NCBI GenBank assembly: GCA_023284085.1
Contig: JAKVHY010000002.1
Location: 62,001 to 126,000, forward strand
Source of the DNA: Shewanella benthica
GTDB lineage: Bacteria > Pseudomonadota > Gammaproteobacteria > Enterobacterales > Shewanellaceae
Direction: 5' to 3'
Length of the DNA stretch: 64,000 nucleotides
Within the stretch, counting starts at the first letter, position 1. The number at the start of each line of letters is the position of its first letter. A program made the position numbers and the translations under genes. The notes under the pieces are model-generated. The model saw nothing but the letters and a program-made list of their open reading frames with translations, did no database searches and had not been told where the DNA came from. Positions 34,439 to 43,856 of the stretch are shown here, one piece after another.

Positions 34439-35015
34439 CCTGACCGAGTCCGAGAAACGTCAATTGTTAGCACTGGCGCGTAGCACCTTAGTCGATTCAT
34501 TTACCTCAGATCCAGCGGCCAAGCTCCCCCTGACTTCACACCATAAACTCTCCGATGAAGCCGTTATCGAGTTGAAGTTAGGCTGCTTCGTTACCCTGAC
34601 ACTCGATGGTGAGTTAAGAGGCTGTATGGGCTGCATAGAAGGTGATCGAACTCTGGCTAACAGCATCCCGGATCTGGCCACCAGCAGCGCCTTCTACGAT
34701 CGCCGCTTCTCACCTCTGCAGGAGCCTCAGTTGAGTCGAGTCTCGATAGAAATATCGCTACTCTCACCTCTTACCCCCTTAAACGTTAGCAGCCAGGTTC
34801 AGCTTGAGGAATACTTAGCGCGGGATCACTATGGCCTAGTGCTTAAAGAAGATGGATTAAGAGCCGTGTTTCTTCCTCAGGTCTGGGAGCATTTTTCTGG
34901 CCCTAAAGCTTTTATCCATGCCCTGAAAGTTAAGGGCGGCTGGCCCGAAAATTATTGGTCAGACAAGATAGAAGTTGAGCTATTTAAGGTTATCCACTTC
35001 AGCGAAAACAGATAA
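34416..35015 (+). CDS. amrA: AmmeMemoRadiSam system protein A, AMMECR1 domain
   Basis: A 199-residue AMMECR1-domain protein. It contains KLGCFVTLTLDGELRGCMGCIEGDRTLANSI, the family-defining LRGCMGC motif, and DLATSSAFYDRRFSPLQ. The frame opens at 34368, but the ATG at 34416 gives the usual N terminus and overlaps the amrB end by only 23 bases. It is probably translationally coupled to amrB. Function is unknown; it is the third part of the AmmeMemoRadiSam set. Confidence 0.9.
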   Translation: MPALPSVNLTESEKRQLLALARSTLVDSFTSDPAAKLPLTSHHKLSDEAVIELKLGCFVTLTLDGELRGCMGCIEGDRTLANSIPDLATSSAFYDRRFSPLQEPQLSRVSIEISLLSPLTPLNVSSQVQLEEYLARDHYGLVLKEDGLRAVFLPQVWEHFSGPKAFIHALKVKGGWPENYWSDKIEVELFKVIHFSENR

Positions 35016-35172
35016 AACCCGCTATCCGACTAATCTATGCTCAACAGTCAATATCATGACCCTGTCAATAAACCGACTTACCATTTGTTTTTATTGAATT
35101 TTGTTTAAAATAATTTGATTTGAAAATCGAAAGCCATCAAGATGTGAGCAAATTGTTTATGGTGTTAATAAA

Positions 35173-38166
35173 ATGAAATGGCTCATTCCTGGTTGTTTGC
35201 TAATAAGCTTAGTTGGATGTGGAGGCGGCAGTGATGACAGCTCTTCCGCGACAGATGGGGGCTCAGGTGATAATAACGGTGGTGGAACGCCACCAGCTTC
35301 ACTGCAAGCGCCCGATGTGGAAGTGGGGGAAAACCTGATAAGTTGGAATCATCAAGATATCAGCATCTCAGCTCAGGTCACGCTTTATGCCGAAGGTAAT
35401 GCCAAGTACCTATGGAATGTGATCAGTGGCCCACAAATCACTCTCTCGGGTGCCAACACGAGCACTGTCAGTATAGATGCATCATCACTTCAACTAGATA
35501 CGGATCTGGTGTTTGATCTACAGCTGACCGTCACCGACGGCGCAGGAAAGACTAGCCAAGATAGCCTCACCATCACATTAAAAGATCAGATAACGGCTGC
35601 CATAAAAATTGGCGATCCAGCATTAATCGATGGCTTACAAGGTCGAGTTATAACCAGAGCGCTGAACATTATTCAGCAGTATCGTGACGATAATGCCGCG
35701 ATGTTAGCCTCAGTCTATCAGGGCAATGATATCGTCTATGACTCGGGTCAACACTCACAGATGATCCGCCTCAATCAAGCAGTTCATAGCTATCCGCAGG
35801 TAAAAAGCTTCGAGCTTATCCGTGGTAATGGTGGCCGAATCTTTGCCGCGGCCAGCGATAAATCGGGGCAGAGGAATGCCGCATTTGGCACCGACATCAT
35901 CAGTAGCATGCAGCAAGGCAACAACTTAGCTTATCAGCAGAACTTTAAGCAGCTACTGGCATGGTTACTGGATAAGGAGCAGATCCAAGATCAGGCTGAA
36001 GATGTTCGCCTGTTTCTAATGGCTGGCAACACAGTCAATCGTATCACCAGCTGGATATCGACCCAATACCCGAACTGGAGTGTCACTTTATGTGATGATG
36101 AAGCGACGCAGACATCCTGCCTGGAAGCTGGCAGCCTCATCATCACAGGTTCCAGCGGCGGCCTGAGTGAACAAAGTGTTAGCTCACTGCTCATGAGTGC
36201 TCAGTTGCAAGGCACACCTCTGCTCTATATGCATCTTCATAGCTGGAACAGCGTGCCGCTCACCCAGACAGTGCTCAACCTGATGGACTTTTCCATGCAG
36301 GGAGCTGGCGGACCGGGGAACTTCTTCTCCCCGGATCAGGCGAGCTGGTCAAACTATACTGAGATGCTAACGGCCAAACCTTCGTTAACGGCGGAGCACC
36401 TATGGTTAAGTCTGTTCGATAGCCAGAATCCTGGTTTCAACTTAGCCAGGTGTGCCGATAAATGTGATGCCCTATTCGATGAGCAATACAGGCCGGCACT
36501 GAGTCATATTCGCGCTCAGCTGCAGTCGCTGGACACTCAGCATCTGGATATGTTCGAGCAAGAAGATCATCGACTCTATAAACTGCTCACCCTTCTCGGT
36601 GACAGCTACCGTAGTCAGCTCAAATACCCTATGGATGTCACGACTACTGATGACATGGATTTCCTTAAGGCCATGTTTGCCGATAATACGGTTTACCACT
36701 ATCGCAATATCAACCCGGTACCGAACGACTTAGGTAACTTCAGCCGCAGTGACTTTTCCCATATCACCCCAACGAACAAATCGATAACTCTGAGCAGTAA
36801 AAAAGGATTTCGCTCCGCCGGTGTCTATGCGCTTCCCGGTCAAACGGTGACAGTGAGCAGAACCGATAGCAATGACGTCAGAAGCTGGATTTTTATCAAT
36901 ACCCAAAGATCTGGGTCTACCCATGAATTTGATAACCAAGGCTATAACCGGGCTAAATATCTGCAATCGACCCATATCGAGTTAAAGCCGGGACAAAGCA
37001 TCAAGTTCACCTCGCCCTATGGCGGACCCATGCAAGTTAAATTCGACAAGAGCGATATAGAGACCAAGCTCAGCTTTAGCCATATAGGTCTTCACCCTTA
37101 CTGGCGTGAAGGCATGGACGGCGCTCAATTTATGCAGCAATTAACCCAGGCTAATTTTGATTGGGCCGAACTGGCGACACCGCATTTTGAAGTCCACTCT
37201 CGACTGGATAAGATGCAGGCCACCATGTCCCATGAAACGCTATGGGATACCCCGGAGAAGATGGGGCAGGCGATAATGACCCATGTGCATAATTACCCCC
37301 ATGTGTTAGCCGGATTCAAGGGACCCTTTATCGATGAAGTTAGCGAAATCACAGATTTTGCCGTCGCTCAGGGATGGGAAATAAATAATCTCGATACGGT
37401 AAAACATATGAACGCCGATCAAGCGACCTGTGGTTCTGGTTGCTCGGGTAACCCCTATGATGCCAGCTGGTCATTTAGCCCAACCGGACACGGGGATATT
37501 CACGAGCTTGGCCATGGCCTGGAGAAGGGCCGCCTTAGATTCGATGGCCATGAAGGTCATGCATCGACCAACCCCTACTCTTACTACACGAAATCTCGTG
37601 CCTATGTGGAGAGCGGTAAACTGCCATCGTGTCAGGGCTTGTCCATTGAAGATGAGTTTGAGGTACTGCAAGCCAGCATGAAGCAAGCCGATCCGTTCAA
37701 ATATATGCAAGATGCTAAGCTCACCAGTTGGTCGAACGGCATGGCGACTATGCTGCAGATGATGGTTGCGGCGCAAAAATACGGCGCATTGGAAGATGGT
37801 TGGCACTTACTGGCCAGATTACATATCTTGCTGCGCGAGTTTGAACGTGCCAAAGCCAATGAAGATATCTGGCTGGGAAAACGTGCGAGTCTTGGCTTCA
37901 GTGGTTATAGCTTAGATACCGCTAAAGCTATCTCCAATAATGACTTCTTATTAATCGCCATGAGTTATTCAACAAGATTGGATTATCGTGATTTGTATCA
38001 AATGTGGGGACTTGCGACCACTCAGGGCGCCAACGATCAAGTTGCAGGATTTAACTACACCAGTATAGCGAGGCAAGTATATGTTTATGCCCCGGGAAAT
38101 TATTGTCTCGGACTCGACCTTCAAGCTGTGGCAGTGGATGGCAATCAAACCTGGCCGCTAAACTAG
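35173..38166 (+). CDS. IMPa-like zinc metallopeptidase lipoprotein
   Basis: A 997-residue lipoprotein: the signal MKWLIPGCLLISLVGC has lipobox LVGC and is followed by a Gly/Ser/Asp linker. Then come an Ig/PKD-like domain (about 50-145), an ImpA N-terminal-like region (about 150-450, with RGNGGRIFAAASDKSGQRNAAFGTD), a beta-rich domain (about 530-640) and the catalytic domain with zinc motif HELGH at 777-781 in HGDIHELGHGLEKGRLRFDG. Pseudomonas IMPa, an M60-like peptidase, cleaves next to O-glycosylated residues of mucin-type proteins, so a glycoprotein substrate is a fair inference. It stands alone behind amrA with 157 bases between them. Confidence 0.8.
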   Translation: MKWLIPGCLLISLVGCGGGSDDSSSATDGGSGDNNGGGTPPASLQAPDVEVGENLISWNHQDISISAQVTLYAEGNAKYLWNVISGPQITLSGANTSTVSIDASSLQLDTDLVFDLQLTVTDGAGKTSQDSLTITLKDQITAAIKIGDPALIDGLQGRVITRALNIIQQYRDDNAAMLASVYQGNDIVYDSGQHSQMIRLNQAVHSYPQVKSFELIRGNGGRIFAAASDKSGQRNAAFGTDIISSMQQGNNLAYQQNFKQLLAWLLDKEQIQDQAEDVRLFLMAGNTVNRITSWISTQYPNWSVTLCDDEATQTSCLEAGSLIITGSSGGLSEQSVSSLLMSAQLQGTPLLYMHLHSWNSVPLTQTVLNLMDFSMQGAGGPGNFFSPDQASWSNYTEMLTAKPSLTAEHLWLSLFDSQNPGFNLARCADKCDALFDEQYRPALSHIRAQLQSLDTQHLDMFEQEDHRLYKLLTLLGDSYRSQLKYPMDVTTTDDMDFLKAMFADNTVYHYRNINPVPNDLGNFSRSDFSHITPTNKSITLSSKKGFRSAGVYALPGQTVTVSRTDSNDVRSWIFINTQRSGSTHEFDNQGYNRAKYLQSTHIELKPGQSIKFTSPYGGPMQVKFDKSDIETKLSFSHIGLHPYWREGMDGAQFMQQLTQANFDWAELATPHFEVHSRLDKMQATMSHETLWDTPEKMGQAIMTHVHNYPHVLAGFKGPFIDEVSEITDFAVAQGWEINNLDTVKHMNADQATCGSGCSGNPYDASWSFSPTGHGDIHELGHGLEKGRLRFDGHEGHASTNPYSYYTKSRAYVESGKLPSCQGLSIEDEFEVLQASMKQADPFKYMQDAKLTSWSNGMATMLQMMVAAQKYGALEDGWHLLARLHILLREFERAKANEDIWLGKRASLGFSGYSLDTAKAISNNDFLLIAMSYSTRLDYRDLYQMWGLATTQGANDQVAGFNYTSIARQVYVYAPGNYCLGLDLQAVAVDGNQTWPLN

Positions 38167-38194
38167 CCAAGCGAGAATATAAAATAGTCAGATA

Positions 38195-38224
38195 GAAGAG
38201 GCTTGCCTAACACCAGGCCTCTTC
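38195..38224 (+). terminator. Possible terminator of the IMPa-like gene
   Basis: GAAGAGGC/GCCTCTTC with a 14-base loop, 29 bases after the stop codon. The following sequence GACTTCTT has few consecutive T residues, so termination may be weak. Confidence 0.5.
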
Positions 38225-38627
38225 GACTTCTTGCAGCCAAGAGCAATGGCGGCTCATTGGGCCTAAAATCCTAATGTTATAATGAGTCTTATCTCTTTAA
38301 TAATTATTCGCGTCTTATCAAGTATCACGCTCAAGCTCCTTACACTAAATAATTACCAGAAAAAATCTAAGTCATATCGCAAAATAGCACATAAGGTCAA
38401 CAAGACCTCACACCTTAAAAAACCAGTGATACTGCAGTTTCGTGAAGTTTATTAGATTGGTTTTGGTGTTTTGCAGTAAATTAGGTAAAGTGTCGACAGC
38501 TATCACAAGCGAACAACCTAAAAACAGTCAAGATGTGCGTTTAAAACATAAAAAACAACATAGACACATCATTAGTTGCAAGTAGGCTTAATAACAAACT
38601 AATAATTATAATATTTGAAGGAAGAAG
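38225..38627. other. Intergenic region upstream of the POT transporter
   Basis: About 400 AT-rich bases without a gene-length frame. It should carry the transporter promoter, but no clear operator was recognised. Confidence 0.4.
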
Positions 38628-40160
38628 ATGAGCAATTCCAAAGATGCTTATGCAGAAAATGATCTGCGGGAAGTGAAACAGCTAGGCATGTGGGCCTCCA
38701 TAGCCAGCTTAAGTTATATTTTCTGGATAGTCGGCGGCATGGAGCTCGTTGAACGTATTGCCTACTATGGTGTTAAGGCCAGTGCGGGTCTTTATGCAAA
38801 AGCACCGGTATCTGAAGGCGGCCTAGGGATCAGCCTCGGCGACTATGGTGTGATTATCGGTATATGGGCCATGATGCAGACCTTTGTCCCGGTATTTACC
38901 GGTGGAATTTCAGACCGAGTCGGCTACAAGGAAACCATTTTTGCATCAACGATAATCAAAATTTGCGGTTATTTAGTGATGGCCTTCTTCCCCAGTTTCT
39001 ATGGTTTCCTTTTCGGTGCCATATTACTCGCCGCCGGTACCGGGATATTTAAACCTGGGATCCAGGGGACCTTAGTCCTCTCAACGGGGAGGCAGAACAC
39101 CTCTATGGCTTGGGGTATATTCTATCAGGTGGTGAATATTGGCGGCTTCTTAGGCCCCTTGGTAGCCGTGCATATGCGCCAGCTATCCTGGGATAATGTG
39201 TTCTACGCCTGTGCAGCCATTATCTCGTTTAACTTCCTTTTCTTGCTTGCCTATAAAGAGCCGGGCAAAGAAGCCCGCTTAGAGCGTAACCGTAAGATTA
39301 AATCGGGTGAAATCCATCAGGTAGCGCTCTGGAGAGATGCCCTCCACGAACTGAAGAAGCCTATCGTCATCTATTACATGCTGGTATTTGCGGGTTTCTG
39401 GTTCCTATTTAACTCACTGTTTGATGTGTTACCAATCCATATTGCCGAGTGGGTCGATACCAGCGTTATCGTGACCTCATTGTTTGGCCCGGAAGGGACA
39501 TCAAACGGGATATTACAATTCTGGCTTGGACTCGATAACACCGGGACTAAGGTCATGCCAGAAGGCATGCTCAACCTTAATGCCGGCATGATAATGACCT
39601 CATGTTTCCTGGTTGCCGCCCTCACGGCTAAATATCGTATCACCACGGCAATGTTGGCTGGTTGTTTGCTGAGTATCTTGGCTTTCGTCGTTATTGGCGC
39701 CACTAACACGGCCTGGATGATGGTATTGGCCATCGTCATGTTCTCGTTTGGTGAGATGATGATCAGCCCGAAGAAGAATGAGTTTATGGGTAACATAGCC
39801 CCGGAAGGCAAGAAGGCCATGTATCTGGGCTTTGTGATGCTGCCCCAGGGCATAGGCTGGACACTCGAAGGTTTCTTCGGCCCTAAACTCTATGAGATGT
39901 ATGCATCGAAGGAGATCTTCTCATTAGACCTTCTCGCCGATCGTGGCATGAGTGCCAGTGATGTGAGTGCGATTCCACAGGGGGAAGCCTTTACAACACT
40001 CGTTGCCTACACAGGGGAGCCAGCTCAAGAGCTAACGACTCTACTCTACAATACCCACAATATCGGCATGGCCTGGTATATCATTGCCGCCATTGGCACT
40101 ATTTCCGCCGTGGGTATCTTCCTGTACGGCAAGTGGTTGTTGAAATTACAGAGAAGTTAA
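38628..40160 (+). CDS. Proton-dependent peptide transporter (POT/PTR2 family, MFS)
   Basis: A 510-residue inner membrane symporter with about 12-14 membrane segments. The N-terminal MELVERIAYYGVKASAGLYA corresponds to the POT ExxERFxYY motif in variant form, and GIFKPGIQGTLVLSTGRQNTSMAWGIFYQVVNIGGFLGPLVA matches the second POT signature region. POT members import di- and tripeptides; the ERIAYYG variant leaves some doubt about substrate range. GAAGGAAG before the ATG. A terminator follows. The peptidase gene upstream might supply peptides, but the two are not in one operon. Confidence 0.82.
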   Translation: MSNSKDAYAENDLREVKQLGMWASIASLSYIFWIVGGMELVERIAYYGVKASAGLYAKAPVSEGGLGISLGDYGVIIGIWAMMQTFVPVFTGGISDRVGYKETIFASTIIKICGYLVMAFFPSFYGFLFGAILLAAGTGIFKPGIQGTLVLSTGRQNTSMAWGIFYQVVNIGGFLGPLVAVHMRQLSWDNVFYACAAIISFNFLFLLAYKEPGKEARLERNRKIKSGEIHQVALWRDALHELKKPIVIYYMLVFAGFWFLFNSLFDVLPIHIAEWVDTSVIVTSLFGPEGTSNGILQFWLGLDNTGTKVMPEGMLNLNAGMIMTSCFLVAALTAKYRITTAMLAGCLLSILAFVVIGATNTAWMMVLAIVMFSFGEMMISPKKNEFMGNIAPEGKKAMYLGFVMLPQGIGWTLEGFFGPKLYEMYASKEIFSLDLLADRGMSASDVSAIPQGEAFTTLVAYTGEPAQELTTLLYNTHNIGMAWYIIAAIGTISAVGIFLYGKWLLKLQRS

Positions 40161-40186
40161 CAAGCTGAGAAGCCGAACTGATTGAT

Positions 40187-40212
40187 AAAAAAGGGGCTAG
40201 CGCCCCTTTTTA
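40187..40212. terminator. Bidirectional terminator
   Basis: AAGGGGC/GCCCCTT flanked by A5 and T5 runs lies between the convergent transporter (ends 40160) and satP (ends 40236) and suits both. Confidence 0.85.
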
Positions 40213-40235
40213 CTTTTACTGCTAAAAATAGCAAT

Positions 40236-40808
40236 CTATGAAGATTTTTTGATTTCACCTACAGGCAAAATAGTGCGACCGTACTCGGCGTTGAGCAGCT
40301 GAGCCATTGCAAAGTAGATGGCACTAGCACCACAGAAGATCCCTTCAATTCCAGCTATGGTTCCAATTAACTCACTGCCGGTAAAATCTCTTGCAGCTAA
40401 CAAGCCGAACAAGATAGTGAGCGATCCAAATACCACTTGCTTAGCCCTGGGGTAACGCAGTGAACCGACAAACATGAAAGCAGTGAAGACGCCCCAAAGT
40501 AGCAGATACCAAGCCATGAATCCGGCAGGGCTAGGCTCTGCCAGGCCAAACTTGGGCATAATCAAGAGGCCGACTAACGTTAGCCAGAACATACCATAAG
40601 AGGTGAAAGCCGTAGTACCGAAAGTATCACCGCGCTTGAAACACATCATTCCTGCGATGACCTGAGCGATACCACCATAAAAGATACCCATGGCCAAGAT
40701 CATAGAGTCGATCGGGAAGAAGCCTGCGTTATGGATATTTAATAGGATGGTAGTCATACCGAAACCCATCAGGCCTAAAGGTGCTGGGTTAGCAAGTTTT
40801 GTCGACAT
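40236..40808 (-). CDS. satP: Acetate/succinate transporter SatP (GPR1/FUN34/YaaH)
   Basis: A 190-residue six-helix membrane protein. [25 protein letters not shown] is the signature of the acetate uptake transporter family, and [14 protein letters not shown] and [36 protein letters not shown] fit the conserved C-terminal region. It imports acetate, and often succinate, with protons. An inverted repeat and a CRP-like site lie upstream, fitting carbon-source control. Confidence 0.92.
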   Translation of the reverse strand: MSTKLANPAPLGLMGFGMTTILLNIHNAGFFPIDSMILAMGIFYGGIAQVIAGMMCFKRGDTFGTTAFTSYGMFWLTLVGLLIMPKFGLAEPSPAGFMAWYLLLWGVFTAFMFVGSLRYPRAKQVVFGSLTILFGLLAARDFTGSELIGTIAGIEGIFCGASAIYFAMAQLLNAEYGRTILPVGEIKKSS

Positions 40809-40866
40809 CGAGTTCCCCTACAGGAAGTAATCAATAGAATAAGTAGCAACGGCTGTGCGTCACTCT

Positions 40867-40886
40867 AGATTAACTTTGGTTAATCT
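40867..40886. promoter_or_regulatory. Perfect 8-bp dyad upstream of satP
   Basis: AGATTAAC-TTTG-GTTAATCT lies 59-78 bases upstream of the satP ATG, at a position where a repressor or activator dimer could act. The protein is unknown. Confidence 0.45.
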
Positions 40887-41145
40887 TAGCGCCGCGGATT
40901 CTAGAGCAAGCACTCAGGGCAAGCAAATGCATCCCCCCTATATCTATAGGGGTGTTATCTTCACACAAGAGCAACAATTACACTTTACTTTCAATTGATT
41001 AGTAAAATAAAAATCAATATTGAGCAAAAGCAACAAGCAGGCAGCACCAAGCTCACGCCTGGAAGTGAATTCGAGACAGCGATCACACTTTTAGCGGGTT
41101 ATTACTTTAGTTATTACTGATATTTTATGGCTTCAGCCCTTAATT

Positions 41146-41161
41146 TTCGATCTTGATCACA
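41146..41161. promoter_or_regulatory. CRP-like site
   Basis: TTCGATCTTGATCACA matches 13 of 16 positions of TGTGATCTAGATCACA. It is about 340 bases upstream of satP, rather far for a class I or II site, so either satP has a distant promoter or the match is chance. Confidence 0.35.
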
Positions 41162-41225
41162 AAATTGAACATTGCTTAAATTTTTGTTAAATAAATAGCA
41201 GAGTGAGGTATAAATAAATTGGCCA

Positions 41226-41252
41226 ATAAAAAAGGGAGCCCGAAGGCTCCCA
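41226..41252 (-). terminator. Terminator of the decaheme cytochrome gene
   Basis: GGGAGCC/GGCTCCC with a CGAA loop (TTCG on the minus strand) and an A6 run on the plus strand that reads as a U tract on the minus strand. It lies 65 bases beyond the cytochrome stop codon. Confidence 0.92.
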
Positions 41253-41314
41253 AATGGTTCAAGTACTATGAGAAGCAGGGATCTCATAGCGGGTCAAACT
41301 TTTATAATTTTAAG

Positions 41315-43666
41315 TTAGTGGGCGCCTCCCCTATGCATAGTGTCGATACCATAGGTCTTACCTTCGGCGTGACAAGTTGCACAAGACTCGACAGGAAGAT
41401 TCGCTGTAGAAGATGGCTCACCATCTACAATAGCGCCGTTGCTCTTGAAATGAGCCATAGCCGCCGCATCTGAGTGAGCATGACATGTACGGCATGCTTC
41501 AGCGACTGGACTAATGAACTGAGTAGCGCCACCGTCGACGGCAATGGCACGCTTACCTGAAGTAAGACCACCATCTGCAGCGAACAAGTTAACACCGTCT
41601 TTATGACAAGCAGCACATTGGGTCGCTACTGCAGGATAACCTTGAGTTTCCATATCTGCGTTTAGATGTATTGCAGGGAAGCCGCGGTTATCGTCCCATA
41701 GACCAGTATGGAAACGGTGAGCTACCGCGAAGAGGTCGCGAGTGTTGTAGTTAAGACCTTCAATCGCTTTGAAGATTGGATTACCATCTGCATCAACTTC
41801 GTCCGTCTTGTACTCAGGTTGCACATGATAAGAGCCACCCCAAGTATCATTGTGACAACCGACGCACTGGTCAAAACGTTCATTACCGTAATGTTTAGCG
41901 ATACCTAGCGAGGTATGACAAGTATTACACTTAGCCTCGTCAGCGGTAACCCGTTCAGGGTCGCTTAGGCGCGAAATGGTCGCATCGCTGCCATCGGCAT
42001 TAGCTAGATTCCAGTAAGTAGGAGCCATTGTTATTGCCACATAGCCGATATCATATTGCGCTTCACCGCTTGCATCTAGACACTCAATCAGCATGCCTTT
42101 CGAGTCGGTACAGACTGAGAAACGAGGCGTAATCGCAATACTCTTACCGTCGAGGTCATAGTTGTCTAATTGAGTGACGACTAGCTTGCCACCCGCTGCG
42201 ACGGAACCATTAAGGTTGACTGATGCGCTACCGTAGTAAGTGCCATCGGTGTCGATCCAACCCGTCTTCATTTCGTCATACTTAGTAAACTTGGTAAACT
42301 CGAAGCCATCAGCAACAGGCGCACCATCAATCGTCACATCAAATGTCACTACGATTTCGTCATGTATTTCGTCATGCTCAGGAATTATTGTGCCGTAACT
42401 CACCTTCTCAGGGATTGTGACGATTTGAGCATCTTCAGTATAATTCACTTGTGAAACAGAAATCTCGATAGAGTCGGTCGCCATAGCGCGTACACCAACT
42501 TTATGGGCTTGCATTGGGCTTAGGCTACCTGAGCCATGACAGCCTGAACAAGCAGCATCACTTTCTGGCACTATACCACGGTGATTTTCACCTGTAGCCA
42601 AGTCCACATCAGTGTGGCAGGACACGCAAGCTTCAGCGTAGACATTGTCGTTCCACTGGGTGCCATTGTCATGACAAGTGGTACATTCGTTTAGCTCAGA
42701 TGGGAAACCAATTTCGCCAAACTCTGCTAGTGCATCACCCGTTAATCCGTCAGCAATATGATGACCAGCATGAAGCGTATGGATCATCGCGTTCCAGTTA
42801 GCATTGAAGCCTTTTTCCGGATCGTCTTCACCACCGGCATATGCTGGGTTATGACAGGCCACACAGTTTTCCACTTTCTGGTAATTATGGTGGGCACCAA
42901 TATTGGCGATACGAATATCTGTTACAGCATAACCATCCATTTGGCTATGGCACTTGATACATGCTGCATTTGATACTGAGTCTTTCGCAGATACAGCAAG
43001 CTCGCCTGTGGCTGGAATAAAATCTACTGGCGTAGATAACAACTTGTCAGAGATGCCAGCACCTGAACTATCAACGACACCATAAGTACGTACCATCACG
43101 CGGAATAAGTTGTTGGCATCGCCCTCTGCGAGTACCACTGGAGCATTACCATCATGCTCCCAAGTCCCCGTGTAAGTGCCAGGATTTGCTTCATCTTCAA
43201 CTAAGGTACATGCTTCGACTTCTGCGCCGCCGCGAGCCGTTGCTTTTCCCGTAGGAGTACAATACATGCTAGAGCCAAAATCATTAGCCAGTGCATTGTT
43301 TTGCCATAAGATTGGCGCGCCGGTATCGGTAGCGTTAGCCGCTTGATTCATCACATATAGCGCAACTTTCTCTAGCCCAGTAAAAGGTATTGCTTCGCCC
43401 TTACTGTCTTTGCCTGTTGCGGTAAATTTAATCGTAAAGGCATCGGTACCTACCACTACGATATCAGCAGGTGCCAGTGTTAGTACGAAATCAGCTGCAC
43501 TACTAATTGTATCAACCGTGATACCAGCAGGGTTACCCGGTGTTCCAGGAGTGCCTGGTGCACCTGGTGCACCATCTTGACCATCATCACCATCACTGCA
43601 ACCCACCATGCCGATGGCAGCTATCAGCGCCATCGCAAGTAAAGATTTATTATACGTTCTCATCAT
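41315..43666 (-). CDS. Outer-surface decaheme c-type cytochrome, OmcA/MtrC family
   Basis: A 783-residue lipoprotein with ten CxxCH heme sites. The signal MMRTYNKSLLAMALIAAIGMVGC gives lipobox MVGC, followed by a collagen-like GAPGAPGTPGTPGNPAG linker and a beta domain. The first five hemes are CIKCH, CVACH, CTTCH, CVSCH and CSGCH; a second beta domain follows (about 380-560); then CNTCH, CVGCH, CAACH, CRTCH and CATCH. This 5+5 plan with alternating beta barrels is that of OmcA, MtrC and MtrF, which pass electrons from periplasm through an MtrAB-type porin to metals or electrodes. No MtrA or MtrB gene is nearby. A LysR gene lies 190 bases upstream in the same direction. Confidence 0.93.
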   Translation of the reverse strand: MMRTYNKSLLAMALIAAIGMVGCSDGDDGQDGAPGAPGTPGTPGNPAGITVDTISSAADFVLTLAPADIVVVGTDAFTIKFTATGKDSKGEAIPFTGLEKVALYVMNQAANATDTGAPILWQNNALANDFGSSMYCTPTGKATARGGAEVEACTLVEDEANPGTYTGTWEHDGNAPVVLAEGDANNLFRVMVRTYGVVDSSGAGISDKLLSTPVDFIPATGELAVSAKDSVSNAACIKCHSQMDGYAVTDIRIANIGAHHNYQKVENCVACHNPAYAGGEDDPEKGFNANWNAMIHTLHAGHHIADGLTGDALAEFGEIGFPSELNECTTCHDNGTQWNDNVYAEACVSCHTDVDLATGENHRGIVPESDAACSGCHGSGSLSPMQAHKVGVRAMATDSIEISVSQVNYTEDAQIVTIPEKVSYGTIIPEHDEIHDEIVVTFDVTIDGAPVADGFEFTKFTKYDEMKTGWIDTDGTYYGSASVNLNGSVAAGGKLVVTQLDNYDLDGKSIAITPRFSVCTDSKGMLIECLDASGEAQYDIGYVAITMAPTYWNLANADGSDATISRLSDPERVTADEAKCNTCHTSLGIAKHYGNERFDQCVGCHNDTWGGSYHVQPEYKTDEVDADGNPIFKAIEGLNYNTRDLFAVAHRFHTGLWDDNRGFPAIHLNADMETQGYPAVATQCAACHKDGVNLFAADGGLTSGKRAIAVDGGATQFISPVAEACRTCHAHSDAAAMAHFKSNGAIVDGEPSSTANLPVESCATCHAEGKTYGIDTMHRGGAH

Positions 43667-43794
43667 TGCATCCCTTTATAGGTATTATATTTCTGCTAAT
43701 GCAGTAAATTAAATATAAAAGAAACCAATCGAATCTGAACAAGTTTGTACGAAAGATGTGACTAAAGATTATAGATTTTGTTAATGAAATTTCA

Positions 43795-43812
43795 ATTGCT
43801 AAAATTAGCAAT
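43795..43812. promoter_or_regulatory. Perfect palindrome upstream of the cytochrome gene
   Basis: ATTGCTAAAATTAGCAAT has 7-bp arms and fits the T-N11-A pattern bound by LysR-type regulators. It lies about 130 bases before the cytochrome start and just beyond the end of the LysR gene, so it is a candidate binding site for that regulator. Confidence 0.45.
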
Positions 43813-43856
43813 ATCGTTATCTGAAATTAACTTCTGGCAAAGATACTTTTATAAGC

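Larger units (their letters stand above)
40809..41225. other. Intergenic region upstream of satP
   Basis: About 415 bases between satP and the terminator of the decaheme cytochrome gene. It holds the dyad at 40867 and the CRP-like site at 41146. A plus-strand frame that would begin near 41219 runs through the cytochrome terminator and gene and is not a real gene. Confidence 0.5.

Noticed and set aside
41219-41473. Plus-strand ORF of 84 codons at the end of the cytochrome gene
   Set aside because: It starts before and reads through the cytochrome terminator and is antisense to heme-binding codons.
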